Shown here piece by piece: positions 7,172 to 13,333 of a stretch of 15,551 nucleotides of DNA (the stretch's first letter is position 1; every line of letters begins with the position of its first letter). The translations under genes and the position numbers were made by a program. The notes under the pieces are model-generated. The model was not told the origin of the DNA. It did no database searches and saw only the letters and a list, made by a program, of their open reading frames with translations. Location: NCBI GenBank assembly GCA_002427045.1, contig DIPO01000065.1:1-15551 (forward strand). The letters are read 5' to 3'. Origin of the DNA: Firmicutes bacterium UBA5486 (GTDB lineage Bacteria > Bacillota > UBA4882 > UBA10575).

Positions 7172-7217
7172 ACTAGAGATTCATATGAATATGAATTCAC
7201 ATTCACTAATCTCTAGT
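7172..7217. promoter_or_regulatory. Palindromic operator candidate for the TetR regulator
   Basis: Three nested symmetries coincide here. An outer 10-bp inverted repeat, ACTAGAGATT (7172-7181) and AATCTCTAGT (7208-7217), flanks the site. ATTCATATGAAT (7179-7190) is a perfect 12-base palindrome. TGAATATGAATTCACATTCA (7186-7205) is a 20-base palindrome with one mismatched pair. The position at the predicted transcription start suits autorepression by TetR. The outer repeat could also fold as a leader hairpin. Confidence 0.6.
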
Positions 7218-7262
7218 ATTGAATTAGAATGATAGTATTTCATATAAGGATGGGGAAGAGAT

Positions 7263-7877
7263 TTGCCAAAAGAAACATTTTTTAATTTGCCGGAGGAGAA
7301 ACAAGAACGGGTAATTGAGGCAGCGATTGAAGAGTTTGCTACCTATCCATTTCATAAAGCCAGGATTACAGCAATAGCGGACAATGCTGGAATAGCTAAA
7401 GGAAGTTTTTATCAATATTTTAAAGATAAGAAAGATCTTTATAAATATATTATTGAGTTAACCGTAGAAAAAAAACTAACCTATATAAATCAAGAGATGA
7501 TGGCAAATAGAGAAAAATATAGTTTTTTTCAAATATTACGTGAGGTTTATTTAAGTGGGATCAGGTTTGCTGAAGAAAATCCCCGTTTAATTCCCATTGG
7601 TTTCATGTTGATAAATGATAAAAAACTGTATCATGAGATCTTTGGTGAGTATAAAGATCTGAGCAGCGATTTTTTTCAGCAATTATTGATCCAGGGGAAA
7701 GTAAAAGGTGATCTAGACCCGGCAATTGATCCGGTGTTGGTCTCTAAAATGTTAACTAGTATCAGTTATTCCTTGGGTGATTTAATTTACGAAGATGGTA
7801 AGTTAGATATGAATGATATGGAGATTATCGACCAAATGCTCCATTTTATTGAGAATGGTATCAAAAAGAGAGAATAA
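7263..7877 (+). CDS. TetR/AcrR-family transcriptional regulator
   Basis: This is a 204-residue one-component repressor-type protein. The N-terminal helix-turn-helix domain is typical: EEKQERVIEAAIEEFA (about 11-26), then RITAIADNAGIAKGSFYQYF (34-53) and KDKKDLY. The rest (about 60-200) is the variable helical domain that binds a small ligand and dimerises; its ligand cannot be read from sequence. The TTG start follows GGGGAAG (7252-7258) with good spacing, and no in-frame ATG gives the conserved N-terminus. The operator-like palindrome at its own promoter implies autoregulation. The methyltransferase gene follows after 119 nt with no obvious terminator, so both may be one transcript. Whether it also controls the ABC genes from 9043 is inference from proximity: I found no second full copy of the palindrome ahead of them. 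Confidence 0.88.
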   Translation: MPKETFFNLPEEKQERVIEAAIEEFATYPFHKARITAIADNAGIAKGSFYQYFKDKKDLYKYIIELTVEKKLTYINQEMMANREKYSFFQILREVYLSGIRFAEENPRLIPIGFMLINDKKLYHEIFGEYKDLSSDFFQQLLIQGKVKGDLDPAIDPVLVSKMLTSISYSLGDLIYEDGKLDMNDMEIIDQMLHFIENGIKKRE

Positions 7878-7883
7878 ACTTGC

Positions 7884-7941
7884 AACTCATCACTTATTTT
7901 CAGGTAAGTCTTCACGAGTTTTCAAAATAGGTAGGTGAGTT
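7884..7941. repeat. Imperfect inverted repeat between tetR-type and methyltransferase genes
   Basis: AACTCATCACTTATTTT (7884-7900) pairs imperfectly with AAAATAGGTAGGTGAGTT (7924-7941); the ends AACTCA/TGAGTT and ATTTT/AAAAT pair well, the middle with a bulge. It could be a weak transcript hairpin within the presumed two-gene message. It has no T-run and is not a convincing terminator. Confidence 0.35.
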
Positions 7942-7996
7942 TAGATAGTTTAAAGTTGTGCGAACAATAACAGTAAACTAAAAAGGAGGTAAGAAG

Positions 7997-8668
7997 ATGA
8001 ATGAAAATATTTTTCGCAGAGTAGTTCAAACTATTTTAACTTTAGTATTGCAAAGTGTTATTTTGTTTATTTCTGCAGGGACATATCGTTGGATATGGGC
8101 TTGGATTTTCGTTGTTACCGGCGTGGTAATACTTGTTATTAATTTTATGGTTCTTCCCCAAGAAGTAATAGAAGAAAGGGGAAGGAAAAAGGGTAATGTT
8201 AAAAAGTGGGATAAAATTTTAACAACAATTAGTATTCTTCCATTACTTGGAATATACATAATTTCCGGTTTGGATTATCGGTTTAATTGGAGTGGTGATC
8301 TACAGATCAGTATAAATATTATTGGTATAGTATTATCCTTCTTAGGATCAATGATTTTTACTTGGTCAATGGTCTCAAATAGATATTTTTCCACAATGGT
8401 TAGAATCCAAGAAGAACGGGGACATCAGGTTGCTGTAGAGGGGCCATATAAATATGTTCGGCATCCGGGATATGTTGGTTATATTATAATGGTTATATCA
8501 ACGCCACTGGCTTTGGCTTCATTATATGCACTAATAATGTCATTGATGGTCAGTGCGATTTTTATTATTCGTACTGCATTAGAGGATAAAACCTTATCGA
8601 TAGAACTGGATGGCTACGAAGAATATTCAAAAAAAGTTAGATATAGATTGATACCTTTTATATGGTGA
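7997..8668 (+). CDS. Integral membrane methyltransferase, ICMT/PEMT family
   Basis: This 223-residue inner-membrane protein belongs to the isoprenylcysteine carboxyl methyltransferase / phospholipid N-methyltransferase-like family, which uses S-adenosylmethionine. Membrane segments are predicted near 12-28, 32-52, 72-90, 105-126 and a hairpin at 158-192. The cofactor-binding hallmark GPYKYVRHPGYVG is at 149-161, followed by the second conserved element with E196, D197, then GYEEYSKKVRYRLIPFIW at the C-terminus. Bacterial members rarely have known substrates; lipids, quinone-like or isoprenoid compounds and volatile products are all possible. A very strong ribosome binding site (AAGGAGGT, 7983-7990) precedes the ATG. 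It lies between a TetR gene and a lipid-transport-like ABC operon, so modification of an envelope lipid is an attractive guess, but only a guess. Confidence 0.85.
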   Translation: MNENIFRRVVQTILTLVLQSVILFISAGTYRWIWAWIFVVTGVVILVINFMVLPQEVIEERGRKKGNVKKWDKILTTISILPLLGIYIISGLDYRFNWSGDLQISINIIGIVLSFLGSMIFTWSMVSNRYFSTMVRIQEERGHQVAVEGPYKYVRHPGYVGYIIMVISTPLALASLYALIMSLMVSAIFIIRTALEDKTLSIELDGYEEYSKKVRYRLIPFIW

Positions 8669-8669
8669 G

Positions 8670-8840
8670 GGAATCGCATAATTACGTTTAGCATCCATTT
8701 AACCATAATATATAGTGTTTGTATATTATTCGAGGGAATTGCAAAGAGACCCCTTCAATTATAATGTATTGTTAGACAATTCCTAGTGGGATTATCAATA
8801 TATTGTGGTTGAATACTAAATATTAGAATTATGCAATTCC
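8670..8840. repeat. Possible small non-autonomous element bounded by inverted repeats
   Basis: GGAATCGCATAATTA (8670-8684) is the reverse complement of GAATTATGCAATTCC (8826-8840) at 13 of 15 positions. An internal GGAATTGCA (8735-8743) also perfectly complements 8832-8840. The 171-nt unit starts two bases after the methyltransferase stop codon. It has no coding capacity. A MITE-like element or decayed repeat cluster is possible; no clear target-site duplication was seen. Confidence 0.45.
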
Positions 8841-8975
8841 TTAATGGTGAGTGTGTGCCTAAGGTAATTATGGAATTATTTCAAATATCTAAATTTAACT
8901 GAGAGATTTAGTAATGAGTGATGAGACGATAAATAACTTATAATTAATCTCTTGTTTCAGTTAGTATTTATCAAT

Positions 8976-9029
8976 AAAGGCTCTAAAGCTTGTCATTCAA
9001 ATCGAGCGACGAGCAACTAGTAACGAGAT
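8976..9029 (+). repeat. CATTCAA-heptad repeat, copy 1
   Basis: AAAGGCT (8976-8982) and CATTCAA (8994-9000) lead into four degenerate 7-nt units, TCGAGCG, ACGAGCA, ACTAGTA and ACGAGAT (9002-9029). These run straight into the GGAGG of the ATPase gene. A clearly related copy occupies 13277-13320 ahead of the barrel gene. Confidence 0.6.
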
Positions 9030-9042
9030 GGAGGTTATTAAA

Positions 9043-9750
9043 ATGGCTTTATTGGAATTAAAGGGAGTAACAAAGATTTATCAACAAGGGAAAATTGAGG
9101 TACCGGCATTAAGAGGGATTGACCTTACGGTGGAGGCGGGTGAGTTTACCACTGTCTTTGGCCCATCTGGTTCAGGTAAAACAACATTACTTAATATGAT
9201 CGGTTGTCTGGATAAACCCAGCAGCGGTAGTATTAATTTTAGTGGTAAACAGTTGGAAGATCTAGATAAAAAAACTCTGGCCATAATTCGAAGACATAAT
9301 GTTGGCTTTATTTTTCAGAGTTATAATTTAATTCCTGTACTTACTGCTTATGAAAATGTCGAGTTTGCGATCAGACTGATTAACGAAAATAATAAAAACG
9401 AGATAAAAGATCGGGTGATGAAGATTCTGGCTGATGTTGGTCTGGAAGGATTGGAAGATAGAAAGCCAAATGAATTATCAGGTGGCCAGAAACAACGGGT
9501 GGCGATTGCCAGAGCTTTAGTTAAGGAGCCAAAACTGATCTTGGCTGATGAACCTTCTGCCAATCTGGATTCCAAAAGTAGTGAAGAGGTTCTGGAAGTA
9601 ATGGTGAAGATGAATAAAGAACTGGGAACAACCTTTATTTTCTCCACTCACGATCCCCGGGTGATGGATTATGCCCAGCGGTTAATAGAAATTCGGGATG
9701 GCCTAATCTCCAAAGACCAAAGGAGGGAAAGCAAAGATGTTCCTAACTAA
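9043..9750 (+). CDS. ABC transporter ATPase of the LolD/MacB type
   Basis: This cytosolic ATPase is expected to energise the two FtsX-like permeases that follow. From ATG 9043 it is 235 residues, typical for LolD/MacB-type subunits. I chose 9043 because GGAGG (9030-9034) lies 8 nt upstream; the in-frame ATG at 9028 overlaps that site. Motifs: GPSGSGKTT Walker A (40-48), Q92 in FQSYNLIP, signature LSGGQKQR (145-152), LILADE Walker B (165-170), PSANLD D-loop, switch His 203. The gene overlaps the first permease gene by 14 nt, indicating coupled translation. Family members act in lipoprotein release (LolCDE), tripartite efflux (MacB), peptide export or signalling; they do mechanical work on periplasmic cargo rather than drive classical import. 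The context (LolA-like and barrel genes) favours an envelope lipid, lipoprotein or efflux role. Not assigned to a named gene. Confidence 0.88.
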   Translation: MALLELKGVTKIYQQGKIEVPALRGIDLTVEAGEFTTVFGPSGSGKTTLLNMIGCLDKPSSGSINFSGKQLEDLDKKTLAIIRRHNVGFIFQSYNLIPVLTAYENVEFAIRLINENNKNEIKDRVMKILADVGLEGLEDRKPNELSGGQKQRVAIARALVKEPKLILADEPSANLDSKSSEEVLEVMVKMNKELGTTFIFSTHDPRVMDYAQRLIEIRDGLISKDQRRESKDVPN

Positions 9751-10975
9751 GCTGGCTTTTAAAAATCTCGTACGCCACCGTAATCGGACTCTAATCACAG
9801 CCAGTATTATTGCTTTTGCCATCTTCTTCTATATTCTCTTTGATTCGCTAATTGGTGGTATGACTGAAATGTCGTATGAGAGTATTATTAATCATGAGGC
9901 CGGACATCTTCAGGTAGTAAACCCTAAGTACTGGGAAGAAGAGGATGAATTACCTCTGGAAAACCTAATATCTGTTGAGCCGGAATTGATGATGGCAATC
10001 GAGGGTGTAGAAAGGTATCAAGCTGCTTCGCCTGAACTGAGTTTTGTAGCCCGGCTTAATAATGGGATTAATGAGCTACCTGTGATTGGAAGAGGGATTA
10101 TTCCTGGAGATTTTGAAGCAGTTTTTGCTTTGGAAAAGCAATTTGTTGAGGGAAGAATGTTTTCCCATGGAGAGAATAAGGTGGTACTGGGGAAAAGACT
10201 GGCTGATCTTATGCAACTGGAGGTGGGTGATTATATCATACTTCTGGTTAAAGATAAAAACGAAACTTTTAATACGATCGAAGCAGAAATTTCAGGACTG
10301 GTTCATACAGGTAATCCTAATGTGAATCAGAACATCGTCTATCTGCCTCTTGATATAGTGCAGCAGGCACTTAATGTTGATGGCCAGGTGAGTAAGGTCA
10401 TCGTTAGACTGAGGAATAAGGATTTGGCAATGAGGCTGGCCAAGGAGTTGGCAAATAGGATTAATGCTTTCAATGATCAGCTTACGGTCTATTCCTGGAA
10501 CGAACTGGAAGCTGTATCTTTTGCTGGTGCCAAACAGATGGGTAATCAGCTGATCCTGGCAATCATCTTATTGATTGCCGCAATTGCGATCATCAATACC
10601 GTAATTCTGGCGGCTTTAGAGAGGATGACAGAGATCGGAATGATGAAGGCGATGGGCTTACGAGAAAATGAGATTATTTATACCTTTGTCCTGGAATCAA
10701 CCGGTATAGGTATTCTAGGAGGAATTATTGGAGTGATTTTAGGGGTTGGCGGAGTCGGTCTATTTTCTAAAGTTGGTATAGATTTTGCAGCTTTATATGG
10801 TTTTGATCTGGGTAGTTTTGGTGTACCAATCCTGGATCGGATCTATGGGGTTTGGAATCCAAAGGCTTTTATTGAAGTCTTTGCTTTTGGTGTCTTAGTT
10901 TCACTGTTATCCAGTATTCCACCAGCATACTGGGCGGCAGATAAAGATCCAATTAAGGCTATTTATCATCGCTAG
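9737..10975 (+). CDS. FtsX/LolC/E-like ABC permease, first of two
   Basis: This inner-membrane subunit has 412 residues and the MacB/FtsX fold order: a short cytoplasmic start (TKLAFKNLVRHRNRT), helix 1 (about 20-40), a large extracytoplasmic domain (about 41-268), then helices near 271-293, 318-344 and 377-397. The cytoplasmic coupling segment ERMTEIGMMKAMGL (295-308) between helices 2 and 3 is a family hallmark. The ATG has AGGAGGG (9721-9727) 9 nt upstream, inside the ATPase gene. With the ATPase and the next permease it would form a LolCDE-like heteromeric complex. Compared with its sister it has a longer segment between helices 3 and 4 (ALYGFDLGSFGVPILDRIYG). Cargo is unknown; periplasmic extraction of a lipid or lipoprotein is the family-based inference. 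Confidence 0.85.
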   Translation: MFLTKLAFKNLVRHRNRTLITASIIAFAIFFYILFDSLIGGMTEMSYESIINHEAGHLQVVNPKYWEEEDELPLENLISVEPELMMAIEGVERYQAASPELSFVARLNNGINELPVIGRGIIPGDFEAVFALEKQFVEGRMFSHGENKVVLGKRLADLMQLEVGDYIILLVKDKNETFNTIEAEISGLVHTGNPNVNQNIVYLPLDIVQQALNVDGQVSKVIVRLRNKDLAMRLAKELANRINAFNDQLTVYSWNELEAVSFAGAKQMGNQLILAIILLIAAIAIINTVILAALERMTEIGMMKAMGLRENEIIYTFVLESTGIGILGGIIGVILGVGGVGLFSKVGIDFAALYGFDLGSFGVPILDRIYGVWNPKAFIEVFAFGVLVSLLSSIPPAYWAADKDPIKAIYHR

Positions 10976-10986
10976 GGGGGGTAAAG

Positions 10987-12246
10987 ATGGGATTTATTAC
11001 GAAATTAGCTTTTAAAAATCTATCCCGGCATAAATTACGGACTATTGTCTCGGTTGTTGCCATTGCTTTTTCCGTGATGATCGTGGTGTTTGCCAGGGGA
11101 CTAATTGTGGGAATGATCGACTCTCTTTCTGCTGATCATATCCAATATAATTCAGGACATATTAAAATAATTGATCGCGAATATTATGAGCAAGAACGCC
11201 TGCTACCACTTAATTATCCGGTAGATGGCTTTGATGGACAGGGTTTAGATGAGATGATTACGGGTTTACAAGGGATAAAAAATGTCAAAATGGTGATTCC
11301 CAGGCTTAAATTTGGCGCCATGGTTAGTACGGGGAAAGAATTGGTAACTATGAGTGGCTGGGGGGTTAATCCGGAACAGGAAACGACCTTCACCAATATT
11401 GAGGATTACCTGGTAGAGGGAAGGATGGTAGAACCCGGTCAACTGGAAGTAGTAATGGGGACAGTTTTATTAGAGAAAATAAATTGTCAGGTTGGCGATA
11501 AGGTTACTATTTTATATAATACAGCTTTTAGTTCTCCAAAGGCTGTTACCTTTAGGATCGTTGGACGGCTGGAAAGTGGCCTTAAGCTACTAAATGAATT
11601 TGTATTTTATCTACCGTTGGATCAAGCCCAGAGGCTCTTAGATATGGATGATCAGGTTACCGAGTTGCTGCTGGTAACATCGGATCAGAATATTATTCCT
11701 CGGGTACTGCCGGAAGTGAAAGAATTGCTGGCAGCTCAAGGGACGGCCGACAGGTATCTGGCTTTAGGGTATAAAGAGACCAGTGATCTTATTCCGCTGA
11801 TGGATATAATGAAGATAATTTATAATCAGATTTATTTTTTCCTGGTCTTTTTATCTTGTATTGTAGTGATTAATACTATGATTATGATTGTCAAAGAGAG
11901 AACACCAGAGATTGGTATGATGGCGGCGATGGGACTGGAAAACAAAGAGATCTTACAACTTTTTGTTATTGAGGGCGGAATTATGGGGGTGTTTGGCAGT
12001 CTGCTGGGAGCGGTTTTAGGTTCCGTATTGACTAGTTATTTGGCTGAAGTGGGGCTCGATTATACCTCCGCTATGTCCGGGATGAGTGCAGATATCATCT
12101 TTAATGCCATTATTTATCCGGTTTCTTCAGTTGGTAATACGCTTTTCGCCTTTGCACTGGGAGTGATTATTGTTACCCTTGCTTCTATTTTCCCGGCCCG
12201 GAAGGCGGCAAGGCTGGAACCCACTGAAGCAATGAGAGGAATTTAA
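10987..12246 (+). CDS. FtsX/LolC/E-like ABC permease, second of two
   Basis: This 419-residue paralogue of the preceding permease has the same topology: helix 1 (about 18-42), extracytoplasmic domain (about 43-275), then helices near 282-303, 328-350 and 384-403. The conserved coupling segment is ERTPEIGMMAAMGL, and the classic C-terminal FPARKAARLEPTEAMR marks MacB/LolC/E proteins. The two proteins align at the N-terminus (TKLAFKNL.RH..RT) and again in the Y..GH..I motif just after helix 1, so they arose by duplication, as LolC and LolE did. A run of G (10975-10981) serves as ribosome binding site 5 nt before the ATG, overlapping the previous stop codon. A single C167 in the periplasmic domain is unlikely to form a disulphide. 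Confidence 0.85.
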   Translation: MGFITKLAFKNLSRHKLRTIVSVVAIAFSVMIVVFARGLIVGMIDSLSADHIQYNSGHIKIIDREYYEQERLLPLNYPVDGFDGQGLDEMITGLQGIKNVKMVIPRLKFGAMVSTGKELVTMSGWGVNPEQETTFTNIEDYLVEGRMVEPGQLEVVMGTVLLEKINCQVGDKVTILYNTAFSSPKAVTFRIVGRLESGLKLLNEFVFYLPLDQAQRLLDMDDQVTELLLVTSDQNIIPRVLPEVKELLAAQGTADRYLALGYKETSDLIPLMDIMKIIYNQIYFFLVFLSCIVVINTMIMIVKERTPEIGMMAAMGLENKEILQLFVIEGGIMGVFGSLLGAVLGSVLTSYLAEVGLDYTSAMSGMSADIIFNAIIYPVSSVGNTLFAFALGVIIVTLASIFPARKAARLEPTEAMRGI

Positions 12247-12252
12247 ATAATT

Positions 12253-12271
12253 GAATTATGCAATTCCTTAA
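12253..12271. repeat. 19-base repeat identical to 8826-8844
   Basis: GAATTATGCAATTCCTTAA occurs identically at 12253-12271 and 8826-8844. The second copy sits in the 47-nt gap between the second permease and the LolA-like gene, just upstream of the ribosome binding site. It contains the hyphenated palindrome GAATTATGCAATTC. It matches the right arm of the inverted-repeat element at 8670-8840. Confidence 0.6.
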
Positions 12272-12293
12272 ATAAGAGGGGAGTTAAGTTTAA

Positions 12294-13040
12294 ATGAGAA
12301 AAAGAATAGGATTACTATTAGGATGTTTAATTATAATTTCCATCTTTACCTCCATATCGGTTAGTGCGATGACCGCTGAAGAGATTATCAAAAAAAGAGA
12401 TAGTAATGAGTATATTAAGACGGCTAAAGCGGAATCGGAGATGACTATTGTCAGCGGTAACCGGAGAATTACGAAAACCATGGTCTCTTATATAGAAGGG
12501 GATAATGGCCTAACGATTTTTACTAATCCCCGGGATCGAGGTACCAAGTTCTTAAAGCGGGATGATGATCTATGGATGTTCTTTCCTGAGGCGGAGGATC
12601 TAGTAAAGATCTCCGGTCATATGCTTAATCAGGGGATGATGGGCAGTGACTTTTCCTATCAGGATATGATGGAATCTGATAAACTGACTGAGTTATATAA
12701 GTTTGAATTGATCGGTGAAGAAAAAATAGAAGGCCGTAACTGTTATGTGCTAGAAGGAATTGCCATTGAGGGAAAAAAAGTTTCTTATTATCGCCGCAAA
12801 TCCTGGGTTGATAAAGAAAGATTTGTTGGATTAAAAGAAGAACTTTATGCCCAAAGCGGTAGGTTATTGAAGGCAATGAAGGTTAATAAAGTAGAAGAGA
12901 TTGAAGGCCGCTGGTATCCAATGGAATCAGTAATGGAAGATAAACTGCGGAAGGGCTCCAGAACTGAGTTTGTGATTAAATCGATTGAGTTTAATCCCAA
13001 AATACCTGCTGGGACTTTTACTTTAGAGAATTTAAAGTAA
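12294..13040 (+). CDS. LolA-like secreted protein (outer membrane lipoprotein-sorting family)
   Basis: This is a 248-residue exported protein. Residues 1-25 form a clear signal peptide ending VSA before MTAEE, so it is released after ordinary signal peptidase cleavage; no properly placed lipobox is seen. The mature part matches the LolA-like group: an initial TAEEIIKKRDSNEY helix, repeated beta-strands, the NPRDRGTKFLKRDDDLWMFFPEAEDLVKI block, the GSDFSYQDMM stretch, and a C-terminal IKSIEFNPKIPAGTFTLENL that is highly characteristic. The LolA/LppX fold is an open half-barrel that shields lipid acyl chains. Such proteins sit beside ABC or RND/MMPL lipid exporters in many diderms. AGGGGAG (12277-12283) precedes the ATG by 10 nt. 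It probably ferries cargo taken from the upstream permeases towards the barrel protein encoded next; this is inferred from gene order. Confidence 0.85.
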   Translation: MRKRIGLLLGCLIIISIFTSISVSAMTAEEIIKKRDSNEYIKTAKAESEMTIVSGNRRITKTMVSYIEGDNGLTIFTNPRDRGTKFLKRDDDLWMFFPEAEDLVKISGHMLNQGMMGSDFSYQDMMESDKLTELYKFELIGEEKIEGRNCYVLEGIAIEGKKVSYYRRKSWVDKERFVGLKEELYAQSGRLLKAMKVNKVEEIEGRWYPMESVMEDKLRKGSRTEFVIKSIEFNPKIPAGTFTLENLK

Positions 13041-13045
13041 AAGGC

Positions 13046-13067
13046 AAGGAGACGGTATTTATGTCTG
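13046..13067 (+). repeat. REP-like half-site, copy D (decayed)
   Basis: AAGGAGACGGTATTTATGTCTG matches the left arm of copy C (7060-7081) at 18 of 22 positions. No matching right arm was found within the following 300 bases, so it is a remnant or a different element with a shared end. It starts 6 nt after the LolA-like gene. Confidence 0.45.
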
Positions 13068-13093
13068 GGGAGATTACGCTGGCTACCAAGTCG

Positions 13094-13166
13094 CTCACGC
13101 CGGCCACCTTAACATCACGCAGTGATTTAAATCAAAGCCGGGTGAGTCGGCCTACTGTCCTGTAGG
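13094..13166. other. Clustered small hairpins in GC-richer spacer
   Basis: CTCACGCCGG (13094-13103) pairs with CCGGGTGAG (13138-13146) with one bulge, enclosing a 5-bp hairpin ATCAC/GTGAT (13114-13118 with 13122-13126). Directly after comes a further hairpin CCTAC/GTAGG (13151-13155 with 13162-13166). The spacer is visibly richer in G and C than its surroundings. No known RNA family was recognised. Confidence 0.45.
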
Positions 13167-13179
13167 ATTTAATCAAGAC

Positions 13180-13268
13180 CAGATGAATCAAATAAGAGTA
13201 TTTTCTAGGTAGTCGCCCACCCCAGCAAAGCTGGGGCAAGCGAAATGATGAAAATACACTTTCATCTG
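13180..13268. other. 89-nt nested stem-loop before the barrel gene
   Basis: Four successive complementary segments nest in order: CAGATGAA/TTCATCTG (13180-13187 with 13261-13268), GTATTTTC/GAAAATAC (13198-13205 with 13250-13257), TCGC/GCGA (13213-13216 with 13240-13243) and CCCCAGC/GCTGGGG (13220-13226 with 13230-13236) closing an AAA loop. There are internal bulges but the order is fully consistent with one folded RNA or a cruciform repeat. Confidence 0.6.
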
Positions 13269-13276
13269 TAGCTTAC

Positions 13277-13320
13277 AAAGGCTAGCATTCAACACGAGCA
13301 ACGAGCAACGAGCATCGAGA
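13277..13320 (+). repeat. CATTCAA-heptad repeat, copy 2
   Basis: AAAGGCT (13277-13283) and CATTCAA (13286-13292) are followed by three perfect ACGAGCA units (13294-13314) and TCGAGA (13315-13320), ending at the GAGGGG ribosome binding site of the barrel gene. It is the better-preserved partner of the copy at 8976-9029. Confidence 0.65.
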
Positions 13321-13333
13321 GGGGTTGATATTG

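Larger units (their letters stand above)
8669..9042. other. AT-rich intergenic region with inverted repeats before the ABC operon
   Basis: I find no credible gene in these 374 bases. They contain a possible 171-nt inverted-repeat element (8670-8840), a bulged inverted repeat (8897-8908 with 8946-8962, AACTGA and GAGATT pairing with AATCTC and TCAGTT) and a heptad repeat ending at the ribosome binding site of the ATPase gene. A promoter for the ABC operon should lie here, but no -35/-10 pair with good spacing stood out. Confidence 0.5.

Noticed and set aside
8772..8800. Promoter for the LolD-type operon at TTAGAC
   Set aside because: No acceptable -10 hexamer occurs at 16-18 nt; other candidates in 8669-9042 were equally weak.
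9028..9042. ATG at 9028 as start of the LolD/MacB-type ATPase
   Set aside because: It overlaps the GGAGG at 9030-9034 that serves the ATG at 9043; the family N-terminus fits 9043.
12301..12326. Lipobox LLGC in the LolA-like protein
   Set aside because: The cysteine is at residue 11, too early for a lipoprotein signal, and a better signal peptidase I site follows at residue 25.
13068..13270. tRNA or other standard RNA gene in the structured spacer
   Set aside because: No cloverleaf, T-loop or anticodon arrangement could be fitted; the pairing pattern is a nested single stem-loop.
13294..13314. CRISPR array
   Set aside because: The repeats are 7-nt tandem units without spacers and there are no cas genes.
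13325..13333. TTG at 13325 as start of the barrel gene
   Set aside because: It directly abuts the GAGAGGGG site, leaving no spacing; ATG 13334 gives a standard MRK signal-peptide start.
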